Positions 1 through 13,533 of a stretch of 64,000 nucleotides of DNA are shown in pieces (the stretch's first letter is position 1; the number at the start of each line of letters is the position of its first letter). Where the stretch lies: positions 836,001-900,000 of the forward strand of contig NZ_CP102951.1 of NCBI RefSeq assembly GCF_024741815.1, read 5' to 3'. Source of the DNA: Pseudomonas sp. LS1212. GTDB taxonomy: Bacteria > Pseudomonadota > Gammaproteobacteria > Pseudomonadales > Pseudomonadaceae. A program made the position numbers and the translations under genes. Under the pieces are notes generated by a model. The model searched no databases, had not been told where the DNA came from, and saw only the letters and a program-made list of their open reading frames with translations.

Positions 1-1707
1 CGTCTGATCGGCCGTCGTTTCGACGAAGAAGTCGTACAGAAAGACATCCAGATGGTCCCTTACAAGATCGTCAAGGCTGACAACAACGACGCCTGGGTAG
101 AAGTGAACGGCCAGAAAATGGCGCCGCCACAAATCTCGGCTGAAATCCTGAAAAAGATGAAGAAAACCGCCGAAGACTATCTCGGCGAAGCAGTGACCGA
201 AGCGGTCATCACCGTACCTGCCTACTTCAACGACAGCCAGCGTCAAGCAACCAAGGACGCCGGTCGTATCGCTGGTCTGGATGTAAAACGCATCATCAAC
301 GAACCGACCGCTGCTGCTCTGGCGTACGGCATGGACAAGGCCAAGGGCGATCACACCGTGATCGTTTACGACCTGGGTGGCGGTACCTTCGACGTATCGG
401 TGATCGAGATCGCTGAAGTCGACGGCGAGCACCAGTTCGAAGTACTGGCTACCAACGGCGACACCTTCCTCGGTGGTGAAGACTTCGACATCCGTCTGAT
501 CGACTACCTCGTGGACGAGTTCAAGAAAGAAAGCGGCATGAACCTCAAGGGTGACCCGCTGGCCATGCAGCGCCTGAAAGAATCCGCTGAAAAAGCCAAG
601 ATCGAGCTGTCTTCGAGCCAGCAGACCGACGTCAACCTGCCGTACATCACTGCAGACGCTACCGGTCCGAAGCACCTGAACGTGAAGATCTCCCGCGCCA
701 AGCTGGAATCGCTGGTCGAAGACCTGGTTCAGCGCACCATCGAGCCTTGCCGCATCGCCATGAAAGACGCCGGTATCGACTCCAGCAAGATCGATGACGT
801 GATCCTGGTCGGCGGTCAGACCCGTATGCCGCTGGTTCAGAAGCTGGTAACCGATTTCTTCGGTAAAGAAGCTCGTAAAGACGTCAACCCGGACGAAGCT
901 GTTGCCATGGGTGCTGCTATCCAGGGCGCCGTACTGGCTGGTGACGTGAAAGACGTTCTGCTGCTCGACGTCAGCCCGCTGACCCTGGGTATCGAAACCA
1001 TGGGTGGCGTGATGACTGCGCTGATCGAGAAGAACACCACTATCCCGACCAAGAAGTCGCAGGTGTTCTCCACTGCCGACGACAACCAGAGCGCCGTGAC
1101 CATTCACGTGCTGCAGGGCGAGCGCAAGCAAGCGGCCCAGAACAAGTCCCTGGGCAAGTTCGACCTGGCCGAGATTCCGCCGGCTCCGCGTGGCGTGCCG
1201 CAAATCGAAGTAACCTTTGACATCGACGCCAACGGTATCCTGCACGTAGGTGCCAAGGACAAGGCGACTGGCAAGCAGCAGTCGATCGTGATCAAGGCCA
1301 ACTCCGGTCTGTCTGAAGAAGAAATTCAACAGATGGTTCGCGACGCTGAAGTCAACGCCGAGGAAGACCGCAAGTTCGAAGAGCTGGCGAGCGCCCGCAA
1401 CCAGGGTGATGCCTTGGTTCACTCGACGCGCAAGATGGTCGTCGATGCCGGTGACAAAGTGACTGCCGAAGAGAAAACCGCGATCGAAGCGGCCGTCGTT
1501 GCCCTGGAAGCTGCCATCAAAGGCGACGACAAGGCTGCGATCGATGCCAAGGTCGAGGAGCTGTCCAAGGTGTCTGCGCCTGTCGCGCAGAAGATGTATG
1601 CCGAGCAGGCGGAAAAGCCTGAAGCCGCTGCCAAACCTGCTGAAGAAGCCGGCAAGCACGATGACGTCGTCGACGCTGAGTTCGAAGAAGTCAAAGAAAA
1701 CAAGTAA
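1..1707 (+). CDS. dnaK: Chaperone DnaK (Hsp70), 3' part
   Basis: ATP-dependent Hsp70 chaperone that binds exposed hydrophobic stretches of client proteins and works with DnaJ and GrpE in the cytoplasm. The reading frame is open from base 1, so the first ~75 residues lie outside the window; 568 codons remain of a usual ~640. Visible are the rest of the nucleotide-binding domain, including the phosphate-binding stretch YDLGGGTFDVS, the interdomain linker DVLLLDVSPLTLG, the beta-sandwich substrate-binding domain and the alpha-helical lid. It ends in the acidic EEVKENK-type tail characteristic of bacterial DnaK. dnaJ follows 192 nt downstream, the standard order. The heat-shock promoter would be upstream of the window. 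Confidence 0.98.
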   Translation, partial: RLIGRRFDEEVVQKDIQMVPYKIVKADNNDAWVEVNGQKMAPPQISAEILKKMKKTAEDYLGEAVTEAVITVPAYFNDSQRQATKDAGRIAGLDVKRIINEPTAAALAYGMDKAKGDHTVIVYDLGGGTFDVSVIEIAEVDGEHQFEVLATNGDTFLGGEDFDIRLIDYLVDEFKKESGMNLKGDPLAMQRLKESAEKAKIELSSSQQTDVNLPYITADATGPKHLNVKISRAKLESLVEDLVQRTIEPCRIAMKDAGIDSSKIDDVILVGGQTRMPLVQKLVTDFFGKEARKDVNPDEAVAMGAAIQGAVLAGDVKDVLLLDVSPLTLGIETMGGVMTALIEKNTTIPTKKSQVFSTADDNQSAVTIHVLQGERKQAAQNKSLGKFDLAEIPPAPRGVPQIEVTFDIDANGILHVGAKDKATGKQQSIVIKANSGLSEEEIQQMVRDAEVNAEEDRKFEELASARNQGDALVHSTRKMVVDAGDKVTAEEKTAIEAAVVALEAAIKGDDKAAIDAKVEELSKVSAPVAQKMYAEQAEKPEAAAKPAEEAGKHDDVVDAEFEEVKENK

Positions 1708-1729
1708 GTATTGCTTGTTGTCGGCCGGT

Positions 1730-1786
1730 TCACCGCATTCTTGCGGTGACTGGTAGGATGTCGCCGCGCGGGGGCTTGCTCCCGCG
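1730..1786 (+). repeat. Two hairpins between dnaK and dnaJ, the second REP-like
   Basis: Two inverted repeats lie in the 192-nt dnaK-dnaJ gap. The first (1730-1749) has arms TCACCGCA/TGCGGTGA and a TTCT loop; the second (1767-1786) has arms CGCGGG/CCCGCG around GGCTTGCT, the look of the short GC-rich palindromes scattered between Pseudomonas genes. Neither has a T-run, so they are more likely mRNA-stabilising or attenuating elements than intrinsic terminators. Such a site would let dnaK be made in excess over dnaJ; that role is inferred. Confidence 0.5.
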
Positions 1787-1899
1787 TTGGCGCGTCTGGA
1801 ATACCCGAATTTTTACAGCATTTGACTGGGTTTCAATGCTGGCGGCACCCCGCGGAATGCGTAGAGGTTTGCCGAACGTCCTCAAGAGTGCAAAGACTT

Positions 1900-3024
1900 A
1901 TGGCAAAGCGTGACTATTACGAGGTTCTGGGTGTCGAGCGCGGCTCGACCGAGGCTGACCTGAAAAAGGCCTACCGTCGCCTCGCGATGAAACACCACCC
2001 TGACCGTAACCCTGATGACAAGGCTTCGGAAGATAAATTCAAGGAGGCCAACGAGGCCTATGAAGTTCTGTCCGATGCGAGCAAGCGCGCAGCTTACGAC
2101 CAGTATGGTCATGCTGGCGTAGATCCGAGCATGGGCGGTGGCGGTGCCGGTTTCGGTGGCGCCAACTTCTCCGACATCTTCGGCGATGTCTTCAGTGATT
2201 TCTTTGGTGGTGGTCGTGGCGGTTCTCGTGGCGGCGCTCAGCGCGGCAGTGACCTGCGCTACACCCTGGAGCTGAACCTGGAAGAGGCCGTGCGCGGTAC
2301 CACGGTGAATATCCGTGTTCCGACGCTGGTCAACTGCAAGCCGTGCGACGGTTCCGGTGCCAAGAAAGGCTCTGCTCCGGTCACCTGCTCCACCTGTGGT
2401 GGTATCGGTCAGGTTCGCATGCAGCAAGGTTTTTTCTCGGTGCAGCAGACCTGCCCGCGCTGCCATGGCCAGGGTAAGGTCATCTCTGACCCTTGCGATT
2501 CCTGCCACGGCGAAGGCCGGGTCGAAGAGTACAAGACGCTGTCGGTGAAAGTGCCGGCCGGCGTCGATACCGGTGATCGCATTCGTCTCTCCGGCGAGGG
2601 CGAGGCAGGCACCCAGGGTGGCCCGACCGGCGACCTGTATGTGGTGATCAGCGTCCGTGAGCACGCGATTTTCCAACGCGATGGCAAGCATCTGTACTGC
2701 GAAGTACCGATCAGCTTCACTGACGCGGCATTGGGTGGTGAGCTCGAAGTGCCGACCCTCGATGGTCGGGTCAAGCTGAAGATTCCGGAAGGCACCCAGA
2801 CCGGCAAGCAGTTCCGCCTGCGTGGCAAGGGTGTTGCCCCTGTGCGTGGCGGCGGCGCCGGCGATCTGATGTGCCGGGTCGCGGTCGAAACGCCGGTCAA
2901 CCTGAATCGTCGTCAGCGTGAAATGCTGGAAGAATTCCGTGCTTCGCTGGAAGGCGACAGCTCGCATTCGCCCAAGGCCAGTGGCTGGTTCGAAGGTGTG
3001 AAGCGTTTCTTCGGCGATTTGTAA
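1900..3024 (+). CDS. dnaJ: Co-chaperone DnaJ (Hsp40)
   Basis: Hsp40 co-chaperone that delivers clients to DnaK and stimulates its ATPase. The 374-residue product has the complete type I layout: J domain (residues 1-70, with HPD at 33-35), Gly/Phe-rich linker (~75-115), four CxxCxGxG zinc-binding repeats (CKPCDGSG, CSTCGGIG, CPRCHGQG, CDSCHGEG, ~144-210) and C-terminal client-binding domains. The frame is open further upstream, but the ATG at 1900 gives the canonical MAKRDYYEVLG start. It is followed 13 nt later by dapB, so the two are probably cotranscribed. Confidence 0.98.
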   Translation: MAKRDYYEVLGVERGSTEADLKKAYRRLAMKHHPDRNPDDKASEDKFKEANEAYEVLSDASKRAAYDQYGHAGVDPSMGGGGAGFGGANFSDIFGDVFSDFFGGGRGGSRGGAQRGSDLRYTLELNLEEAVRGTTVNIRVPTLVNCKPCDGSGAKKGSAPVTCSTCGGIGQVRMQQGFFSVQQTCPRCHGQGKVISDPCDSCHGEGRVEEYKTLSVKVPAGVDTGDRIRLSGEGEAGTQGGPTGDLYVVISVREHAIFQRDGKHLYCEVPISFTDAALGGELEVPTLDGRVKLKIPEGTQTGKQFRLRGKGVAPVRGGGAGDLMCRVAVETPVNLNRRQREMLEEFRASLEGDSSHSPKASGWFEGVKRFFGDL

Positions 3025-3037
3025 AAGGAAGTAGGGC

Positions 3038-3841
3038 ATGCGACGTATAGCTGTGATGGGCGCTGCAGGGCGCATGGGCAAGACCCTGATCGAAGCAATT
3101 CAGCAAACGCCGGGCGCCGGCCTGACGGCTGCAGTGGATCGTCCCGACAGTACGCTGGTCGGCGCCGATGCTGGTGAATTGGCCGCGCTGGGACGTATTG
3201 GTGTGCCGCTTTCGGGCGACCTGGACCGGGTGGTCGATGAATTCGATGTGTTGATCGACTTCACGCACCCTTCGGTGACCCTGAAGAACCTGGCGTTCTG
3301 CCGCAAGGCTGGCAAGGCCATGATCATCGGTACCACGGGTTTCAGCGTTGAAGAGAAACAGCTCCTGGCCGAGGCTGGCAAGGAGATCCCGATTGTGTTC
3401 GCGGCGAACTTCAGCGTTGGCGTCAATCTGTGCCTGAAGCTGCTCGACACGGCGGCGAGAGTGCTCGGCGATGAAGTCGATATCGAAATCATCGAAGCGC
3501 ATCACCGTCACAAAGTGGATGCGCCTTCGGGTACTGCCTTGCGCATGGGTGAAGTGGTTGCCCAGGCACTGGGGCGCAACCTGCAGGAAGTGGCGGTCTA
3601 CGGTCGTGAGGGTCAGACCGGTGCGCGTGACCGGCAGACCATCGGCTTTGCCACGGTGCGTGCCGGTGACGTGGTCGGCGATCACACCGTGCTGTTCGCA
3701 GCCGATGGCGAGCGCGTCGAGATCACCCACAAGGCTTCGAGCCGCATGACCTTCGCCAAGGGTGCTGTTCGTGCGTCGCTGTGGCTCGAGGGTCGTGCGC
3801 CGGGTCTGTACGACATGCAGGATGTGCTCGAGCTGCGCTGA
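3038..3841 (+). CDS. dapB: 4-hydroxy-tetrahydrodipicolinate reductase
   Basis: Catalyses the NAD(P)H-dependent reduction step of the diaminopimelate/lysine pathway, supplying both lysine and the peptidoglycan cross-linking residue. The 267-residue product, the usual family length, has the N-terminal dinucleotide-binding motif GAAGRMG (residues 8-14) and the catalytic EAHHRHKVDAPSGTA segment containing the conserved histidine pair and lysine. A good Shine-Dalgarno (AAGGAAGTAGGGC) precedes the ATG. It is the last gene of a dnaK-dnaJ-dapB run and is followed by a hairpin and the carA leader. Confidence 0.98.
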   Translation: MRRIAVMGAAGRMGKTLIEAIQQTPGAGLTAAVDRPDSTLVGADAGELAALGRIGVPLSGDLDRVVDEFDVLIDFTHPSVTLKNLAFCRKAGKAMIIGTTGFSVEEKQLLAEAGKEIPIVFAANFSVGVNLCLKLLDTAARVLGDEVDIEIIEAHHRHKVDAPSGTALRMGEVVAQALGRNLQEVAVYGREGQTGARDRQTIGFATVRAGDVVGDHTVLFAADGERVEITHKASSRMTFAKGAVRASLWLEGRAPGLYDMQDVLELR

Positions 3842-3858
3842 GAGCTGTTACACTGACG

Positions 3859-3889
3859 GGGTTCGGTGGTCGATTGCGCTACCGAACCC
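3859..3889 (+). terminator. Hairpin after dapB
   Basis: Perfect 9-bp inverted repeat GGGTTCGGT...ACCGAACCC with a 13-nt loop, 18 nt after the dapB stop. No clear T-run follows, so termination would be weak or Rho-assisted. It may simply protect the mRNA 3' end. Confidence 0.5.
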
Positions 3890-3927
3890 TCGGTTTATAC
3901 CGCTTGGCGATGTCCTGTCGCATTCTC

Positions 3928-4023
3928 ATGCCTTTCAGGCTCATTAGCGGTGGACCCAAAAAGCATTTTTCTGTAAGCTACAGCTTTAGTGTGTCCACTA
4001 AAAGCGCGCAGATAATTCGATGA
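3928..4023 (+). CDS. Possible carA leader peptide (31 aa)
   Basis: A 31-codon frame starting at the ATG at 3928 ends with TGA two bases before the terminator-like stem at 4026. Its second half (HFSVSYSFSVSTKS) is rich in Phe, Ser and Tyr codons with U runs (CATTTTTCT). The placement of its stop against a terminator, just before a pyrimidine/arginine biosynthetic gene, is what one expects of a leader peptide in an attenuation mechanism like that of pyrBI. I see no convincing Shine-Dalgarno, and the frame is part of a longer run open from upstream, so it could be chance. Confidence 0.3.
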   Translation: MPFRLISGGPKKHFSVSYSFSVSTKSAQIIR

Positions 4024-4025
4024 AG

Positions 4026-4063
4026 AAGCGGGGTGACGTGTCTATACGTCATTCCGCTTTTTT
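4026..4063 (+). terminator. Candidate attenuator upstream of carA
   Basis: A 14-bp stem (4026-4039 with 4046-4059, two central G-U pairs, 6-nt loop GTCTAT) is followed by a T-run at 4058-4063, the form of a strong intrinsic terminator. It ends 45 nt before the carA start codon. It could terminate dapB transcripts or attenuate transcription of carA. Its position immediately after a short leader frame favours attenuation; this is inference. Confidence 0.65.
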
Positions 4064-4108
4064 GCAACCTGCGATCGCCCTTTCAGGCTTTATTTACGGG
4101 AGGTCTTC

Positions 4109-5245
4109 TTGACTAAGCCAGCCATACTCGCCCTTGCTGATGGCAGCATTTTTCGCGGCGAAGCCATTGGAGCCGACGGTCAAACCGTTGGTGAGGTGGT
4201 GTTCAACACCGCAATGACCGGCTATCAGGAAATTCTTACCGATCCTTCCTACGCCCAACAGATCGTTACCCTGACCTATCCGCATATCGGCAACACGGGT
4301 ACCACGCCAGAAGACGCTGAGTCCAATCGCGTCTGGTCGGCGGGTCTGGTGATTCGCGACCTGCCACTGGTCGCGAGCAACTGGCGTAACACGATGTCCC
4401 TTTCCGACTACCTGAAAGCCAACAACGTCGTGGCCATTGCCGGTATCGACACCCGTCGCCTGACTCGCATTCTGCGTGAAAAAGGTGCTCAAAACGGTTG
4501 CATCATGGCGGGTGACAACATTTCCGAGGAAGCGGCGCTTGAAGCTGCTCGCGGTTTCCCTGGCCTGAAGGGCATGGACCTGGCCAAGGTCGTCAGCACC
4601 GAGAAGAGCTACGAGTGGCGCTCCAGTGTCTGGAACCTGAAGACCGACAGCCATCCGACCATTGAAGCGTCCGAGCTGCCGTATCACGTGGTCGCTTATG
4701 ACTACGGCGTCAAGGTCAATATCCTGCGCATGCTGGTCGAGCGCGGTTGCCGCCTGACCGTGGTGCCGGCGCAAACGCCTGCCAGCGAAGTGCTCGCCCT
4801 CAACCCCGATGGCGTGTTCCTGTCCAACGGCCCTGGCGACCCCGAGCCGTGCGACTACGCCATCCAGGCAATCAAGGACGTCCTCGAGACCGACATCCCG
4901 GTGTTCGGTATCTGCCTGGGTCACCAGCTGCTGGCCCTGGCCTCCGGCGCCAAGACCGTGAAAATGGGTCATGGCCACCACGGTGCCAACCACCCGGTGC
5001 AGGACCTGGGCACTGGTGTTGTGATGATCACCAGCCAGAACCACGGTTTTGCGGTCGATGAAGCAACTCTGCCAGGCAACGTGCGCGCCATTCACAAGTC
5101 GCTGTTCGACGGCACCCTGCAGGGTATCGAACTGACCGACAAGAGCGCCTTCAGCTTCCAGGGTCACCCTGAAGCCAGCCCGGGCCCGAACGATGTGGCG
5201 CCGCTGTTCGACCGTTTCATCGACGCCATGGCCAAGCGGCGCTGA
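4109..5245 (+). CDS. carA: Carbamoyl-phosphate synthase small subunit (glutaminase)
   Basis: Glutamine amidotransferase subunit of carbamoyl-phosphate synthase: it hydrolyses glutamine and channels ammonia to CarB for arginine and pyrimidine synthesis. The 378-residue product has the N-terminal CPSase small-chain domain and a C-terminal class I amidotransferase domain with the nucleophile Cys269 (FGICLGHQ) and catalytic His353/Glu355 (GHPEASPG). The start is an unusual TTG, fixed by a strong GGGAGG five bases upstream. A terminator-like leader sits 45 nt before it. carB follows after 130 nt with no gene between, unlike P. aeruginosa, where I recall an extra gene inserted there. Confidence 0.98.
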   Translation: MTKPAILALADGSIFRGEAIGADGQTVGEVVFNTAMTGYQEILTDPSYAQQIVTLTYPHIGNTGTTPEDAESNRVWSAGLVIRDLPLVASNWRNTMSLSDYLKANNVVAIAGIDTRRLTRILREKGAQNGCIMAGDNISEEAALEAARGFPGLKGMDLAKVVSTEKSYEWRSSVWNLKTDSHPTIEASELPYHVVAYDYGVKVNILRMLVERGCRLTVVPAQTPASEVLALNPDGVFLSNGPGDPEPCDYAIQAIKDVLETDIPVFGICLGHQLLALASGAKTVKMGHGHHGANHPVQDLGTGVVMITSQNHGFAVDEATLPGNVRAIHKSLFDGTLQGIELTDKSAFSFQGHPEASPGPNDVAPLFDRFIDAMAKRR

Positions 5246-5375
5246 TTGCGCGCCTTGAAAATGTAGCGCGAAGGCGCCCGAGGGCGGCCCCGGTAAACCC
5301 GGCGGTCCCCTTCGGCTGCCTCAGAGATTGATCAAGACGGCTTGCCGACTGACCTGCGGATTTGAGTGACAACCC

Positions 5376-8593
<3,218 letters not shown>

Positions 8594-8597
<4 letters not shown>

Positions 8598-9070
8598 ATA
8601 AATACCCAATGACCGTCCAGGGCGCTCGCGCCCTGGAAGAAGAATTGACTCACCTGACCAAGGTCGTTCGTCCGAAGCTCAGCCAGGACATCGGTACCGC
8701 TCGCGAGCTGGGTGACCTCAAGGAAAACGCCGAATACCACGCTGCTCGCGAGCAGCAGGGTATGGTCGAGGCGCGTATCCGCGATATCGAAGGCCGGCTG
8801 CAGAACGCGGTGGTGATTGATGTCACCAACATCGAGCCCACCGGCAAGGTGATCTTCGGTACCACGGTCGAAATCGCAAACGTCGAAACCGACGAGCGTC
8901 TGAAATATCAGATCGTCGGTGAAGATGAGGCTGACATCAAACTCGGTAAGCTTTCCGTTGGCTCGCCCATCGCCCGTGCCTTGATTGCCAAGGAAGAGGG
9001 CGATGTGGTGGCGGTGAAAACGCCAAGCGGTGTAATCGAGTACGAGATTGTCGAAGTCAACCACATTTAG
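8594..9070 (+). CDS. greA: Transcription elongation factor GreA
   Basis: Binds the secondary channel of RNA polymerase and stimulates cleavage of backtracked transcripts. The 158-residue product has the N-terminal coiled-coil (EEELTHL...LGDLKENAEYHAAREQQ) whose tip carries the acidic residues needed for cleavage, and a C-terminal FKBP-like domain. The ATG overlaps the carB stop by four bases (ATGA). Length and both domains are standard. Confidence 0.98.
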
Positions 9071-9098
9071 AAAACGGCGCCCGCTGCAGGTGGGCGCG

Positions 9099-9494
9099 AT
9101 GATCTGGCAGCTGACCCAGGTACTCTGGGTCGGAGGCCTGTGGGTCCTGCACTTCGGTTTGTTGCCTGCATTGGCGTATGTTGGCCTGGCACCCTTGCTG
9201 GTTGAGGATGTCGGACGGCAGGTCAGTATGTTGCTGGTGGCTTTCGCCGCGTTCTGCGGTGGCCTGCAGGCGCTGGTGCTGGTTCAGGCCAAAGGATTGT
9301 CCAGCCTGTGGCGGGACATGCGAGGACAGTTGCTGTTGATGGCGATGGTGGCCATTGTCGCGTACTTCGCGCTGTATGCCGGGGTGCCGCAAGCGTTGCG
9401 CTGGCAGCTGTTCTGCTATCTGGTTCTGGGGCTCACCGGCCTGTTGCTGGTGTTGCAACCGGTACCGGGCAGGGCGCGCCTGGCGCGCCACTGA
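9099..9494 (+). CDS. DUF4149-type small membrane protein
   Basis: A 131-residue, strongly hydrophobic protein with about four predicted transmembrane helices (from WQLTQVLWVGGLWVLHFGL to the ~LFCYLVLGLTGLLLVLQP stretch). The family (DUF4149) has no established function. Starting at the ATG at 9099 is preferred over an upstream TTG inside greA because AGGTGG lies five bases before it. It follows greA by 28 nt and probably belongs to the same transcript. It ends tail-to-tail with yhbY, 12 bases away. Confidence 0.8.
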   Translation: MIWQLTQVLWVGGLWVLHFGLLPALAYVGLAPLLVEDVGRQVSMLLVAFAAFCGGLQALVLVQAKGLSSLWRDMRGQLLLMAMVAIVAYFALYAGVPQALRWQLFCYLVLGLTGLLLVLQPVPGRARLARH

Positions 9495-9506
9495 ACGGAG
9501 CCAACA

Positions 9507-9815
9507 TCACTTGTAGCGATGGATGTTCGACAGCTGCTTGTTAGGCTGTGGGTTGCGGCGGTAGATCAGCGCCATCTTGCCGATGGTCTGTACCAGCTCC
9601 GCGCGACCGGCCTTGCACAGCTCGGCAGTCGCGGCGGCGCGGTCTTCCCGATCTTCCATGCTGATTTTGATCTTGATCAGCTCGTGATCAGCCAGGGCGC
9701 GTTCGAGTTCGGCGAGAACGCCTTCGGTCAGTCCATTGCCCGCCACAATCAGAACCGGTTTCAGGTCGTGGCCAATGGATTTGTACTGTTTCTTCTGCTC
9801 GTTAGTGAGCGGCAT
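9507..9815 (-). CDS. yhbY: YhbY family RNA-binding (CRM domain) protein
   Basis: A 102-residue protein consisting of a single CRM domain, an RNA-binding fold associated with pre-50S ribosomal particles in bacteria. The family motif GNGL (in VLIVAGNGLTEGV) and the basic helix MPLTNEQKKQYKSIGHDLKP are visible. It is divergent from rlmE, which modifies 23S rRNA, consistent with a shared ribosome-assembly theme. The 100-nt divergent gap contains a short palindrome (AAAATGGC/GGCCATTTT, around 9840-9860). Confidence 0.93.
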   Translation of the reverse strand: MPLTNEQKKQYKSIGHDLKPVLIVAGNGLTEGVLAELERALADHELIKIKISMEDREDRAAATAELCKAGRAELVQTIGKMALIYRRNPQPNKQLSNIHRYK

Positions 9816-9915
9816 AATCTGACCCTTTGTCTGATTCTGTAAAAATGGCGGCCATTTTACCCGAGGGCCCGTGGATCCGCCCAGTTAATCACGACCCTTA
9901 TCATCGAGGTGCCCA

Positions 9916-10539
9916 GTGGCGCGTTCCAAGACAAGCCTTGGCTGGCTGAAAGAACATTTCAACGATCCTTACGTCAAAAAGGCGCAAAAGGATGGCTATC
10001 GCTCGCGTGCGAGCTACAAATTGCTGGAAATCCAGGAAAAGTATCGCTTGATTCGTCCCGGAATGAGCGTTATCGACCTGGGCGCAGCACCGGGGGGCTG
10101 GTCGCAGGTGACTAGCCGTCTGATCGGCGGTCAGGGCCGCCTGATTGCTTCGGACATCCTGGAAATGGACAGTATTCCGGATGTCGCCTTCATCCAAGGC
10201 GATTTCACCCAGGATGAAGTGCTTGCACAGATCCTCGAGGCGGTAGGTAATTCGCACGTAGACCTTGTGATTTCCGATATGGCCCCCAATATGAGTGGTA
10301 CGCCCGCCGTGGACATACCCAAGGCCATGTTCTTGTGTGAGCTGGCTCTCGATCTGGCGACCAGGGTGCTCAAGCCGGGCGGTGATTTCCTGATCAAGAT
10401 TTTCCAGGGCGAAGGGTTTGACGTATACCTCAAGGACGCTCGTCAGAAATTCGACAAGGTCCAGATGCTCAAACCTGACTCTTCGCGGGACCGTTCCCGC
10501 GAGCAATATCTGTTGGGGCGTGGATTTCGCGGCCAGTAA
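9916..10539 (+). CDS. rlmE: 23S rRNA (uridine-2'-O)-methyltransferase RlmE
   Basis: Methylates the 2'-O of U2552 (E. coli numbering) in the A loop of 23S rRNA late in 50S assembly; also called FtsJ/RrmJ. The 207-residue product has the SAM-binding motif DLGAAPGGWSQ and the catalytic K-D-K-E elements, seen in VISDMAPNMSG and LIKIFQGEG. Translation starts at GTG with GAGGTG a few bases upstream. ftsH follows after 201 nt, as in other proteobacteria. Confidence 0.97.
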   Translation: MARSKTSLGWLKEHFNDPYVKKAQKDGYRSRASYKLLEIQEKYRLIRPGMSVIDLGAAPGGWSQVTSRLIGGQGRLIASDILEMDSIPDVAFIQGDFTQDEVLAQILEAVGNSHVDLVISDMAPNMSGTPAVDIPKAMFLCELALDLATRVLKPGGDFLIKIFQGEGFDVYLKDARQKFDKVQMLKPDSSRDRSREQYLLGRGFRGQ

Positions 10540-10740
10540 GGCGTCAGGCCGGCGACTTGCAGGGCCGGCGATAGTTTTTTCAATGGCGTGGCCTGCCAGA
10601 CATAAACCAACATCGTGTAGTCTAGGTTTCACAAAGGGTTACAGACGGCGCCTGCATATGTGTAGGTTATGTAGTAAGTTAAGCCGGTGAATATCATGCG
10701 AAGCACGCTGCACGGGTAGCTTGCTTCAGAGGGTAGCGAA

Positions 10741-12657
<1,917 letters not shown>

Positions 12658-12665
12658 GGTTAGAC

Positions 12666-13517
12666 ATGACATCTGAGCAGTACCCAACCCGGTTGCCTTG
12701 CGGCAACCGGGTTCTTGATTTGGCCCATACGCATGTGATGGGCATCCTTAACGCCACGCCTGATTCCTTCTCCGACGGTGGTCGCTTCAGCCAGCTCGAT
12801 GCTGCCTTGCGTCATGCCGAAGGCATGGTTGCAGCCGGCGCCACCCTGATCGATGTCGGCGGTGAGTCGACCCGGCCGGGGGCGCGAGTGGTTTCTCCAC
12901 TCGAAGAGCTGGAGCGTGTTGCGCCGCTGGTCGAGGCGATCCATCGGGAACTCGATGTAATCATTTCGGTCGATACCTCAACGCCTGCGGTCATGCGTGA
13001 GACGGCCCGGCTCGGTGCCGGCCTGATCAATGACGTCCGTTCGCTGCGACGCGATGGCGCGCTGGATGCGGCGGCCGCGACTGGCCTGCCGGTGTGCTTG
13101 ATGCACATGCTTGGCGAGCCCGGTGACATGCAGGACAACCCGCAGTACGACAATGTGACTGCAGCGGTTGCCACCTTCTTGCGCGAGCGTATGGACGCGT
13201 GCGCCAGTGTTGGTATCGAAGCGGACAGGATCATCCTCGATCCCGGGTTCGGCTTCGCCAAGACGCTGGCCCATAACCTAAGCTTGTTCAAGCATATGGA
13301 GGCGCTCCACGGGTTGGGGCGGCCGCTGCTGGTGGGTGTTTCGCGCAAAAGCATGATCGGGCTGGCCCTGGGTCGCCCGGTAGACGAGCGCTTGTATGGC
13401 GGGTTGGCACTTGCGGCCCTGGCAATGACCAAGGGTGCGAAGATTCTTCGCGTTCATGATGTCGCCGAGACGGTCGATGTAGTACGGATGATCACAGCAG
13501 TTGAATCAGCCGAATAA
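12666..13517 (+). CDS. folP: Dihydropteroate synthase
   Basis: Condenses p-aminobenzoate with dihydropterin pyrophosphate in folate synthesis; the target of sulfonamides. The 283-residue TIM-barrel protein shows both signature regions: GILNATPDSFSDGG near the N-terminus and IDVGGESTRPGA, plus the C-terminal GVSRKSMIG. It lies 8 nt after ftsH and its 3' end precedes the glmM start by 16 nt, matching the conserved ftsH-folP-glmM order. Confidence 0.98.
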   Translation: MTSEQYPTRLPCGNRVLDLAHTHVMGILNATPDSFSDGGRFSQLDAALRHAEGMVAAGATLIDVGGESTRPGARVVSPLEELERVAPLVEAIHRELDVIISVDTSTPAVMRETARLGAGLINDVRSLRRDGALDAAAATGLPVCLMHMLGEPGDMQDNPQYDNVTAAVATFLRERMDACASVGIEADRIILDPGFGFAKTLAHNLSLFKHMEALHGLGRPLLVGVSRKSMIGLALGRPVDERLYGGLALAALAMTKGAKILRVHDVAETVDVVRMITAVESAE

Positions 13518-13533
13518 GAATGATGGAGCATTT

